Shown piece after piece: positions 53,112-61,234 of a stretch of 64,000 nt of DNA (position 1 is the stretch's first letter; each line of letters opens with the position of its first letter). Source of the DNA: JAEUIX01 sp964611125 (lineage in GTDB: Bacteria; Planctomycetota; Phycisphaerae; Phycisphaerales; UBA1924); contig CAZSZO010000001.1 in NCBI GenBank assembly GCA_964611125.1, positions 124,001 to 188,000 of the forward strand. Reading direction: 5' to 3'. The translations under genes were made by a program, and so were the position numbers. The notes under the pieces are model-generated. The model was not told where the DNA came from. It worked only from the letters and a program-made list of their open reading frames with translations, and did no database searches.

Positions 53112-54017
53112 ATGCCTCTTCCGGACCCCACATACCGACCTGTCACCCCCGCCCTGCTCTCGACCGCTCACGCCTCCGCCAACGCGCTGGCGGTGTGTCT
53201 GGGGGTGTTGTGCGTCGCCAGCCCGGAAGCCCGGGCCCAGAACGAGTATTACCCGCGCGACGGCGTCATCACCGTCCTGCGCATCGGCGACGTCAGGCTT
53301 GACATCTATGGCAGCCAGCTGACACAGACCTTGCTCAATCCCAATAGCTCGGGCTTCAGAGTGTACGGCGTCAGCGGCATGCTTGCCGACGGCACAGCGC
53401 TGCGCGACCGGGTCATTCTGGTCCAGAACTCTCCGCGTGGAACGCTTGTGCTGCACAACATCCCCGCCCCAAGAGCGGCGGGGGTGCTCGCGATGGGCGG
53501 ATTCGCCGCGACACGCCGCCGCAGGCGGCTCCCGGGCTCGACCAGCACGGGTGTACTCGGGCTGAGTCGCGACGGGACGACGATCACTGGCGTGGCGAGC
53601 TTGCCCGACGGTCCCTCAGGCGAGTTCCGCAGCCGAGGGTTCCGTTGGACCAGCGCGGGCATGGCGGACCTGGGCTTGCCCGCTGGCATGGACTACGTCT
53701 ACCCGCTCTCGGTCAGCGGCAACGGCGGGGTCATCGTCGGCGCGTTCGGGAACGCCGCCGACGGCGATCGCGCCTTCATCTGGACCCCCCAGACCGGCGT
53801 GACCGACCTCTCGACTTACCTGACCTCCCTCGGCGTCAATCTGACGGGCTGGTCGTCGCTCGCCAATGGCTGGGCCGTCTCCGCGGACGGCAGGACCATC
53901 ACCGGATGGGGCATCTATCACGAACTCGATACGTCCTATGTCGCGACGATCCCGACGCCAGGCGCGGCAGGAGTGCTTGCGATGTGCGGGCTGATGGCGA
54001 CCCTGCGACGGCGTTGA
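53112..54017 (+). CDS. Secreted HAF-repeat protein with two sorting-type tails
   Basis: 301 residues from ATG 53112 (GGAG upstream). Signal peptide ends near EARAQ. At 117-139 an internal segment IPAPRAAGVLAMGGFAATRR followed by more Arg repeats a PEP-CTERM-like tail. After it come HAF-type repeats (SRDGTTITGVASLPDGPSG, SVSGNGGVIVGAFG), and a second tail (IPTPGAAGVLAMCGLMATL, 280-301) ends the protein with Arg-Arg-Arg. The layout suggests fusion of two formerly separate exported proteins. Function unknown. Confidence 0.78.
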   Translation: MPLPDPTYRPVTPALLSTAHASANALAVCLGVLCVASPEARAQNEYYPRDGVITVLRIGDVRLDIYGSQLTQTLLNPNSSGFRVYGVSGMLADGTALRDRVILVQNSPRGTLVLHNIPAPRAAGVLAMGGFAATRRRRRLPGSTSTGVLGLSRDGTTITGVASLPDGPSGEFRSRGFRWTSAGMADLGLPAGMDYVYPLSVSGNGGVIVGAFGNAADGDRAFIWTPQTGVTDLSTYLTSLGVNLTGWSSLANGWAVSADGRTITGWGIYHELDTSYVATIPTPGAAGVLAMCGLMATLRRR

Positions 54018-54106
54018 TCCACCAAGGTCGTCCGGCTTCGCCGACCGCCGACTGATTTACACCCACGTTGTCCGTCCCTCATCCACCATCGTCCCGGAGT
54101 CCGTTC

Positions 54107-54889
54107 ATGGCCCGCTCGCACCTGGCTCTTGCCGCCGTCACTTCCGCCGCGCTCGCGACCCCCGTCCTCGCCCAGGACTACCTGATCACCGTCTCGGGCC
54201 CTTACCGGTCATTCACCAATGACGGCGGCTTCTTCGATGGCGCCAGTAGCGGCCCGCTCGACCCTATCTACAACATCCCGCGTCTCACCGGTGGAACGTT
54301 CTCCGCCACATTCCGCTACCGGGCCATCGCCAGCCCCGACACCGGCGACTTCACCGGCTACGCCTTCGCCCAGCCTGCGGGGTTCACCTATGACCTCTTC
54401 GACTCCGCCGGTTCATTGGTGCACCGCGGCACGGCGCCAACGTCGGCCGGGGCCACGGTCGGAAACAACCTCAGCTTCCTCGGGGGCGCCCCGAACGATT
54501 TCGTCAATCTCTTCTGCTTCGTGAACAGCGTCACTGGGCTGGTTACCCCCGCGCCGATCTACGCTGCGGAGGGAGAAGTCGGGGCGATTCAGTCAATCGC
54601 CGGCTTCAGCGGCGGCGTCGGGCCGGCGAGCGGCGGCGCCGAGTACATCACAGACCTCTCCGTACCGCTTTCGGCGACCACGTTCCTTTCTTTTCCCGAA
54701 CGCGGCTTCACGGCTGGGGCGTATTTCGGCGATGGCGACTTCCTCAACTTTGAGGACCCGTACCAGTACATCGAAACCAGCGTCAACTACGACATCACGA
54801 GCGTAACCGTGACGCAGATCCCGACTCCCGGCGCGGCAGGCGTGCTGGCTCTCGCTGGGCTCGTCGCGGCCGGTCGTCGCCGCCGCTGA
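54107..54889 (+). CDS. Secreted protein with PTPGA-type C-terminal sorting tail
   Basis: 260 residues from ATG 54107 (GGAG 7 nt upstream). Signal peptide (SHLALAAVTSAALATPVLAQ). Beta-rich body with TFRYRAIASPDTGDFTGYAF. Ends QIPTPGAAGVLALAGLVAA plus four Arg/Gly-Arg residues: short Pro-Thr-Pro motif, helix, basic end, as in PEP-CTERM-like anchors of Phycisphaerae. Lies 89 bp after another protein with the same tail, so the two may be co-regulated. Confidence 0.8.
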   Translation: MARSHLALAAVTSAALATPVLAQDYLITVSGPYRSFTNDGGFFDGASSGPLDPIYNIPRLTGGTFSATFRYRAIASPDTGDFTGYAFAQPAGFTYDLFDSAGSLVHRGTAPTSAGATVGNNLSFLGGAPNDFVNLFCFVNSVTGLVTPAPIYAAEGEVGAIQSIAGFSGGVGPASGGAEYITDLSVPLSATTFLSFPERGFTAGAYFGDGDFLNFEDPYQYIETSVNYDITSVTVTQIPTPGAAGVLALAGLVAAGRRRR

Positions 54890-54922
54890 GGGGGAACGCC
54901 AAGAAGCCCCGATCATGCCCAA

Positions 54923-55564
54923 TCATGCCGATGGGCCCCGACGATCCGGCCCCGGCTGATCGCCAGGGCTCATCTCCCGGGCCAGCCACGCTTTGGCGAA
55001 CGTCCAGTGCCGGCGCACTGTCCGCTCGCTGATGCCGAGGCACTCGCCGATGGCCGCGTCGGTCAGCCCGGCGAAGAACCGCAGCTCGACAACCCGCGCG
55101 GCCTGGTCGTGCTCGACAGAGAGCCGATCGATCACCTGGTCGAGGGCGAGCGCATCCAGCGGCGCGCCACCCCGGGCCCGGTCCGCCGCGAAGCCCAGCG
55201 AATCGCCGCCCGCAACGGGCTGCCCGCCGCCGCGTTTCTGGCGACTCCTGCCGCGGGCGTGATCGACGAGGATGCGGCGCATCGCCTGGGCGGCGAGCCC
55301 GAAGAACATCCCGCGGTCGATGGGCGGCCCGCCGGCCCGCTTCCCGTGCGCGGCGCCCCCGCTCGGGGCGAGTTTGAGGTAGGCCTCGTTGACCAGAGCC
55401 GTCGCGCTCAGCGTGTGATTGCGTCGTTCCGAATCCAGCTCTGATTGGGCCAGAGAGCGGAGCTCCTCATACAGAACAGTCACCCAGAAGGCGCGGTCGG
55501 CCGCGCTGGGCCCGCCGCCTGCGGAAGGTGCCTGGTCGGATTGGCCGCTACCTGACGGATTCAC
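54923..55564 (-). CDS. ECF-type RNA polymerase sigma factor (planctomycete family)
   Basis: 213 residues from GTG 55564. Region 2: LYEELRSLAQSELDSERRNH, TLSATALVNEAYLKLA; a helix with FFGLAAQAMRRILVDHARGR; region 4: RVVELRFFAGLTDAAIGECLGISERTVRRHW. This is the planctomycete/acidobacterial ECF set often encoded near WD40 kinases, and such a kinase lies 2 kb away. No anti-sigma factor seen, so control is probably through phosphorylation. Confidence 0.9.
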   Translation of the reverse strand: MNPSGSGQSDQAPSAGGGPSAADRAFWVTVLYEELRSLAQSELDSERRNHTLSATALVNEAYLKLAPSGGAAHGKRAGGPPIDRGMFFGLAAQAMRRILVDHARGRSRQKRGGGQPVAGGDSLGFAADRARGGAPLDALALDQVIDRLSVEHDQAARVVELRFFAGLTDAAIGECLGISERTVRRHWTFAKAWLAREMSPGDQPGPDRRGPSA

Positions 55565-55726
55565 GACGCACCAAGCCTATGAGGCCGATAGTCGATCTGG
55601 CGGTGAGGTGCGTCCCGCCAGCGCGTCTGCCCGGTGGGACCCGGCACGAACCCTCTCTTGCACGCCCTCGATCCTTGGGATAATCTACGGTTTGTCGCGG
55701 CTCCACGGGTTGAGATCGGAGGAACC

Positions 55727-56131
55727 ATGAGTGTTGCCTTGCAGGTAAACGACGAGTCCCTGACCGGGACGGTGGAACGCTCGTTCACGCTTGAGTTTCC
55801 CAGCGAGCGGATCACGGTGCGCGAACTGATCCGCGAGCGGGTGTACCAGGAGGTGGACGACTACAACCGGACGAGCCGGCAGGAGGGCGTCGTGTTCCGC
55901 GGGCTGGTGCAGCCGACGGATGCGGAGGTGGCCCTGAACGGGGTGCGTGTCAAGGGCGGGCGCGAGGTGAACTGGCAGACCCAGTTCGAGCGGGCCTGCG
56001 AGGCGTACGAGAAGAGCCGGCTGCTGGTGCTGGTCGGCGATCGGCAGACGGCGTCGCTGGAGGATCAGATCGAGATCGGGCGCGGGACGGAGGTGAGCTT
56101 CCTGAGATTGGTGCCTCTGGTGGGTGGGTGA
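55727..56131 (+). CDS. Ubiquitin-like (beta-grasp) protein with C-terminal Gly-Gly
   Basis: 134 residues; CGGAGGAACC precedes ATG. Residues 11-45 (SLTGTVERSFTLEFPSERIT then VRELIRERVYQEV) follow the ubiquitin pattern: beta-hairpin, conserved spacing, long helix. A ~50-residue insertion comes next. Residues 99-134 read LLVLVGDRQTASLEDQIEI then GRGTEVSFLRLVPLVGG, comparable with ubiquitin LIFAGKQLEDGRTLSDYNI and its STLHLVLRLRGG end, and with MoaD/ThiS tails ending GG. The last two residues are Gly-Gly followed by the stop. It is directly coupled to the DUF4132 gene (1 bp). Possibly a modifier or sulfur carrier, but no activating enzyme is adjacent. Similarity is by eye and needs a profile search. 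Confidence 0.75.
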   Translation: MSVALQVNDESLTGTVERSFTLEFPSERITVRELIRERVYQEVDDYNRTSRQEGVVFRGLVQPTDAEVALNGVRVKGGREVNWQTQFERACEAYEKSRLLVLVGDRQTASLEDQIEIGRGTEVSFLRLVPLVGG

Positions 56132-56132
56132 G

Positions 56133-58778
56133 ATGACGGCCTTCGAACCGGTTGATGCGCTCTTCGAACAAATCCTGGACGCGTCCACGTCGTGGCCGCG
56201 TCCGGATCCGCCAGGCCTGGGCGGGTTCCGGGAGTTGAACGCTGCGCAGAAGCGCGATCTGCTGGTCCGGGCCCGCCGCTGGTGCGAAGAGCTGCTGGCG
56301 AGAAACCCGCGCTGGAAAGGGCGCCTGCACGAGCACCTGAGGGACCCCTCCTGCCGCCAGTTCTGCGCTCTTTCGACACTCGTGGTCGAGCAGCTCGGCG
56401 TCACCGACAGTTGGACCTCGCCAGAACTTGAAGATTGGGCAACATGGAGCCGACCGGACCTGTGGATGGCCCCGGATGCGTTCGATCGGTCGATGCTCAA
56501 GCTCGCCGAGCGGTGCGGGTTCGAACTGCCGCCCAAGCTACGTTCCTACCTGCAGAAGCGCGTGCAGGCGGAGGAGGGCAAGCACAAGGCCGACCACCGC
56601 TGGATCAAGCGCGCCAGGACGGTGTTGGGCGTCGCCCCGAAGCTGGAGCTGGAGCCCGGCGAGGCGTGGTCGGACGGGGCCATCGCCAACATCGAGGCGA
56701 TGCCGCCGGAGCTGGGCGCTGCGTGGAACGAGCTCATCGCCCATTGCAAGAGCGGGAGCGGCAGCGCCCCGTCGGGCAAGTGGTTGAAGTCAGCGCAGGG
56801 CCTGTTGGAGCCGATCGGGGCCGGACCGTTCGCCGACCGGCTCGCCGCGTGGTTCCCGCTGGTTGACAAGGCGCGCACGGCGCCGCGGGCGCGCCGCAGT
56901 CAGTACGAGCCCGACTACAACCACCTGATCATCGATCCGCACATGGAGGTGCTCAAGGGGTTCTGCTGGATCGCCGGGACGCTCGGCTCGCCCGAGCTGG
57001 CGCGGGAGCTGGGGCGGCTGGCGATCTCGTGCTACCGCAAGGCGCCGGGGGTCGGTCCCCGCGCGATCAAGGTGGGCAACGGCGCGGTCCACGCGCTGGG
57101 GGTCATGCCCGGGATGGACTCGCTGGGGCAATTGGCGATGCTGCGCGTCAAGGTCAAGTTCGGCGGCGCCCAGAAGTCGATCGAGAAGGCCTTGAATGCC
57201 GCGGCCGCGCGCGAGGGGCTCCCGCGCGACGAGATCGAGGAGCTGGGCGTACCGACCTATGGCCTGACGGGGATTGGGGTGCTCGAGGAGGAGCTGGGTG
57301 ACTATCGGGCGTGCCTCACGCTCAGCGGCATCGGGGCTACGGAGCTGGTGTTCTTCAAGAAGGGGAGCGAGAAGCCGCAGAAGAGCGTTCCTGCGGCGCT
57401 CAAGACTTCACACGCCGAGGCCCTCAAGGAGATCAAGGCCGCCGCGAAGGACGCCGGGACGATGCTGCCGGCGCAGCGCGACCGCATCGACTCGCTGTTC
57501 CTGGAGAACCGCACGTGGAAGGGCGAGACGTGGCGCGAGCGATACCTGGATCACCCGCTGGTCGGAGTGATCAGCCGGAGGCTGATCTGGCGGGTGTCGG
57601 GCCCGGGGGCCGCTCCGGCGAGTCCGGCAAGTTCGGCGAGTCAGGCGGGCCCGGCGGGCCCGGCGGGATCCGCGGAGCCGACGGCACCAGCGGGGTCGTG
57701 GCGGAGCGTCGCGTGGCTCGACGAGGCCGGGCCCCACGGGGCCGGATCGCTTGTGGACTCGCAGGGGCGCCTCGACCCGGGGCCCGGACCGGAGGATTCG
57801 GTCCGGCTGTGGCATCCAATCGAAGTCGATCGGGACGAAGTGATGGCGTGGCGGCGGTTCTTCGAGGACCGGCGTATCCGCCAGCCTTTCAAGCAAGCCC
57901 ACCGGGAGGTGTACCTGCTCACCGACGCGGAGCGGCGCACAGGGATCTACTCCAACCGGTTCGCCGCGCACATCATCAGGCAGCACCAGTTCAGCACGCT
58001 GTGCGGGGTGCGGAACTGGAAGAACAAGCTCCGGCTGATGGTGGACGACGAGTACCCGCCCGCGACTCGGCGCGTGCGGGCTTTCGAGCTGAGGGCGGAG
58101 TTCTGGGTTGAGGGGGCGGGTGATGAGTTCGGACGCGACACCAACGAATCGGGCGCCTATTTGCACCTGGCGACCGACCAGGTCCGGTTCTATCGGGACG
58201 GAACGGCCCAGGTCACGGCTCACGCGGCGGGTGGGGGCTATGGCCCGGCCTGGCGTGAGGCGCCGACCGACCCTCTGCCCTTGGAACAGATCCCGGCGCT
58301 GGTGCTCAGCGAGGTGCTGCGCGACGTGGACTTGTTCGTGGGCGTGTGCAGCGTGTCGAACAACCCGCAATGGAGCGACGGCGGCCCGGGCGGCACACAT
58401 CGCGACTACTGGTGGAGCCGCGGGTTCGGGGATCTGTCGGAGACAGGCTCGGGCCGGCGCGACCTGCTGGCCCGCCTGATCCCGCGACTGAAGATCGCGC
58501 CCGTGTGCGAGCTGGGCGACCGATTCCTGATCGTGAAAGGGAAGATACGCACGTACAAGATCCACCTGGGGAGCGGGAACATCCTGATGGAGCCCAACGA
58601 TCAATACCTGTGCATCGTGCCGAGCTCGCGCGACGAAACCGGCGCGAGCGCGGCCGAGGTCTTCCTGCCCTTTGAGGGAGATCGCACGCTCTCGATCATC
58701 CTGAGCAAGGCGTTCATGCTCGCCGAGGACGACAAGATCAAGGACGCGAGCATCGTGTCGCAGATCAAGGGGCGATAG
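56133..58778 (+). CDS. DUF4132 (MolR-type) protein
   Basis: 881 residues. ATG 56133 begins 1 bp after the upstream stop (TGAGATG); a GTG at 56124 would add three residues. N-terminal ~480 residues are helical with HEAT-like character (e.g. LRSYLQKRVQAEEGKHKADH, LGSPELARELGRLAIS). An Ala/Ser/Pro/Gly linker (about 490-520) leads to the DUF4132 core: DEVMAWRRFFEDRRIRQPFK, QAHREVYLLTDAERR, YSNRFAAHIIRQHQF. The terminal module contains LRDVDLFVGVCSVSNNPQW and ends near SIVSQIKGR. Family function is unknown; E. coli MolR is a distant member. Partner of the Ub-like protein. Confidence 0.82.
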   Translation: MTAFEPVDALFEQILDASTSWPRPDPPGLGGFRELNAAQKRDLLVRARRWCEELLARNPRWKGRLHEHLRDPSCRQFCALSTLVVEQLGVTDSWTSPELEDWATWSRPDLWMAPDAFDRSMLKLAERCGFELPPKLRSYLQKRVQAEEGKHKADHRWIKRARTVLGVAPKLELEPGEAWSDGAIANIEAMPPELGAAWNELIAHCKSGSGSAPSGKWLKSAQGLLEPIGAGPFADRLAAWFPLVDKARTAPRARRSQYEPDYNHLIIDPHMEVLKGFCWIAGTLGSPELARELGRLAISCYRKAPGVGPRAIKVGNGAVHALGVMPGMDSLGQLAMLRVKVKFGGAQKSIEKALNAAAAREGLPRDEIEELGVPTYGLTGIGVLEEELGDYRACLTLSGIGATELVFFKKGSEKPQKSVPAALKTSHAEALKEIKAAAKDAGTMLPAQRDRIDSLFLENRTWKGETWRERYLDHPLVGVISRRLIWRVSGPGAAPASPASSASQAGPAGPAGSAEPTAPAGSWRSVAWLDEAGPHGAGSLVDSQGRLDPGPGPEDSVRLWHPIEVDRDEVMAWRRFFEDRRIRQPFKQAHREVYLLTDAERRTGIYSNRFAAHIIRQHQFSTLCGVRNWKNKLRLMVDDEYPPATRRVRAFELRAEFWVEGAGDEFGRDTNESGAYLHLATDQVRFYRDGTAQVTAHAAGGGYGPAWREAPTDPLPLEQIPALVLSEVLRDVDLFVGVCSVSNNPQWSDGGPGGTHRDYWWSRGFGDLSETGSGRRDLLARLIPRLKIAPVCELGDRFLIVKGKIRTYKIHLGSGNILMEPNDQYLCIVPSSRDETGASAAEVFLPFEGDRTLSIILSKAFMLAEDDKIKDASIVSQIKGR

Positions 58779-58909
58779 GCGGGCGGAAGCGAGGGGAGAG
58801 CCAGCGGCCGGTCCGCATGCGCGGAGCCGAATTGAAGGCCAGTGGGGCTCCGAGCCGAGCGCGTCGAGGCGCGAACGCGCCGCCGCCGTGCACCGCGAAC
58901 CTTGAGGCG

Positions 58910-59416
58910 CTACTCCAGGACAAAGTCCGCGATCTCCCGCGCACTGAAACGCTCGGTCTCTTCGCCCACGCGATAGCCCACGCATCGGAAGCCGTTCTTC
59001 TCCAGGATCCGCCGCGACGGCGCGTTTGACCGCGCGGCGGTCGCGTGGAGCGGTCGCCGGCGCTCTTCCAGCAAGAACAGGGCCAGGGCCCGCGAGGCCA
59101 CGCCCTTTCCCCAGTGGGCCCGCGCGATCCAGTACCCCACGCTGTCGCGTCCCTCGGCCTGAAACCTCGATATGCTGCCGACGATCTCGACTCCGCGCTC
59201 GCCGCTCACCTCGATCACTCGGGCGTTGACGCCCGGGTCGGCGAAGATCCGCTCCCACACCGCGAAAAAAACCTCGCGCGTGCGCGGCTTGGTCCCAGCC
59301 ATGACGTTCGATTCGGGGTCGGCCTGCAGCTCGAACAAAACCGGCAGATCGCCTGGGACCACCGGCCGCAGCCGGAGGACCTCCGAAGCAGCGTGTTGGC
59401 GATCGAGCGGGCGCAT
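58910..59416 (-). CDS. GNAT-family N-acetyltransferase (RimJ/RimL type)
   Basis: 168 residues. VLRLRPVVPGDLPVLFEL begins the fold; acetyl-CoA loop in GYWIARAHWGKGVASRAL; ...NAPSRRILEKNGFRCVG ends the typical Acetyltransf_3 core. Acceptor unknown: ribosomal proteins and small amines are usual for this subfamily. On the opposite strand from both neighbours. Confidence 0.88.
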   Translation of the reverse strand: MRPLDRQHAASEVLRLRPVVPGDLPVLFELQADPESNVMAGTKPRTREVFFAVWERIFADPGVNARVIEVSGERGVEIVGSISRFQAEGRDSVGYWIARAHWGKGVASRALALFLLEERRRPLHATAARSNAPSRRILEKNGFRCVGYRVGEETERFSAREIADFVLE

Positions 59417-59672
59417 GGTTGCAGGGTATCAACCTGCCGGATGTCACCCCGGTGCGACCGCCGGGGCCCGCGGGGACACGAGGCCCCAGCATCCGGCGCC
59501 GGAACGGTTCGGCCCTCATGATCCAGCCCGTCAACGCACGGTTTTGCTGACCCGGTCCGTGCATTTGGCCGAGGGCGTGGTAAGCTCTGAGCACGGCGGG
59601 TCCGGCGCCTGCCGCCAGTCACAGCCGGCCGCGGCATTCGGAACCTGTTCGCGTCGTCCGTCGAGAACTTCC

Positions 59673-60098
59673 ATGGGAACTACTCGCGTCATTCCCCTCG
59701 TCGCCGTCGCCTGCGTGCTCGGCATCAGCCAAACGGGCCGCGCTCAGTCGGGCGGCCCTTTCACCATCACCGCCTTCACGATCGACGGCGGCGGCGGCAC
59801 CTCATCGGGCGGCCCGTTCACCCTCTCGGGCACGATCGGACAGCCGGACGCCGGGCCTCCGCTGGTTGGCGGGACCTTTTCGATCACCGGCGGGTTCTGG
59901 GCGGCTGCGTCATCAGGGACGCCCGCCTGCCCGGCGGACTACAACGGTGACGGCTTTGTCGATCCCGACGACCTGAGCGACTACATCGGGTGCTTCTTCT
60001 CGGTCCCGTCATGCGACCGGGCCGACCTCAACCGCGATGGCGTCATAGACCCCGATGACCTCTCGGATTACATCAGTGTGTTCTTCTCGGGGTGTTAG
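59673..60098 (+). CDS. Small secreted protein with GC-type dockerin-like tail
   Basis: 141 residues from ATG 59673. Signal peptide (RVIPLVAVACVLGISQTGRAQ). A short Gly-rich domain has the repeat SGGPFTITAFTIDGGGG / SGGPFTLSGTIGQPDAG. The last ~50 residues are two calcium-loop units, DYNGDGFVDPDDLSDYI and DLNRDGVIDPDDLSDYI, ending FFSGC. The same tail closes the 722-residue protein at 4679. Its stop overlaps the oxyR stop (convergent). Confidence 0.82.
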   Translation: MGTTRVIPLVAVACVLGISQTGRAQSGGPFTITAFTIDGGGGTSSGGPFTLSGTIGQPDAGPPLVGGTFSITGGFWAAASSGTPACPADYNGDGFVDPDDLSDYIGCFFSVPSCDRADLNRDGVIDPDDLSDYISVFFSGC

Positions 60099-61102
60099 CG
60101 CGAGGGTATCGAGCAGTTGACCGTGATGGCGCCGGGCGGATGAGTTGCGCGATTCATGCCTTGTGGCGGCCTGACCGGAGCGACATGGGCGACCTGGGCG
60201 ACATCGGCCGGCGCCCGCCGCCGGATGAACTCCGCGAGGTCGAGCAGGGCCTCCCGTCCGGTCAGAGTCCGACGGAAGCACAGCGCGATGCGCCGCGAGG
60301 GCGGGCGCTCGTCAAAGTCCCTGAGCTGCACGAGCTCGCCCAACCCGCGGCGCAGCTCGCATGCGAGCGCAGGCAGGAGCGAGTAGCCGGCGCCGGAGGC
60401 AACGAGGTATTTGAGCGTCTCCAGGCTGGTGGTGACCAGCCGGGGAGCAGCCCCGCCGCGCCGGCCGCACGCAGCGAGGGCCTGATCGCGCAGGCAGTGC
60501 CCGTCCTCGAGGAGGATCATGTCGCTGGCGCACAGCCGCGACGGGACCAGCGGCGCCGCTGAGATGATCGGGCTCCCCCGCGGGGCGATCAACTTGAATG
60601 GCTCGTCGAACAGGGGGATCTTTTCAAGCGAGTCGCTGCGGAGAGGCAGAGAGAGCAACGCCGCGTCGAGCACGCCGTCCAGCAGCGCGCTGGTGAGCGC
60701 CGCAGTGGGACGCTCGCTGATGGAGAGCTCCAGGCTCGGCCGCTCGCGCCGCAGCGGCAGGAGCAGGTGCGGGAGCAGATAGGGCCCGAGGGTCGGGATG
60801 ATCCCCAGCCGAAGCGGTCGCGGTCGCGCCGCGTCGCCCCCGCTGGCCTGCGCGTGCAGCCGCTCAGCCGCGGCGAGCGTCTCGCGCATCAGCGGAAGCA
60901 GCCGCTCGCCCTCGGCCGTGATGACGAAACGGCGCGCGGCCCGCTCGAAGAGCGCGGCGCCGAAGACCCGCTCGACCCGCAGAACCCGCCCGGAGAGCGT
61001 TGGTTGGGCCAGCCGCAGGGCCGCGGCGGCCCGCCCGAAGTGCCCGTGAGCCGCCACGGTGACCACCGCCCGCAGATCGGCCAGAGAGAGATCGCTATCC
61101 AT
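60095..61102 (-). CDS. oxyR: Hydrogen peroxide-sensing LysR regulator OxyR
   Basis: 335 residues. LysR helix-turn-helix (LADLRAVVTVAAHGHFGRAA, ALRLAQPTLSGRV). The sensing loop has ILLEDGHCLRDQALAAC with Cys203 and Cys212, nine apart as in E. coli OxyR (199/208), followed by LETLKYLVASGAGYSLLPAL. The C-terminal ~30 residues are extra. Divergent from katA, the classic OxyR target, with 132 bp between. Confidence 0.93.
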   Translation of the reverse strand: MDSDLSLADLRAVVTVAAHGHFGRAAAALRLAQPTLSGRVLRVERVFGAALFERAARRFVITAEGERLLPLMRETLAAAERLHAQASGGDAARPRPLRLGIIPTLGPYLLPHLLLPLRRERPSLELSISERPTAALTSALLDGVLDAALLSLPLRSDSLEKIPLFDEPFKLIAPRGSPIISAAPLVPSRLCASDMILLEDGHCLRDQALAACGRRGGAAPRLVTTSLETLKYLVASGAGYSLLPALACELRRGLGELVQLRDFDERPPSRRIALCFRRTLTGREALLDLAEFIRRRAPADVAQVAHVAPVRPPQGMNRATHPPGAITVNCSIPSR

Positions 61103-61234
61103 CGGCTTTCCTGATCGGTACGATTGTCAAGATCGGCTTGACTGATTGTAGCCGAGTCGCCAACATTCTAAACTCCCAGATCGCCCGCCTGCGAATCGAC
61201 GACCGCTTCACCCACACCGACCCAGCGAGGATCC
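61103..61234. promoter_or_regulatory. oxyR-katA divergent promoter region
   Basis: 132 bp, locally A/T-rich. GATCGG occurs twice (61113 and 61131) and TTGACT at 61138-61143 may be the katA -35 box; a good -10 box is not evident. TTGACA on the minus strand (61125-61130) would serve oxyR. I could not fit the OxyR four-element motif with confidence. Confidence 0.45.

Noticed and set aside
61103..61234. Defined OxyR-binding site
   Set aside because: The region is the expected place, but no four-element ATAG-type pattern with correct 7-bp spacing could be fitted.
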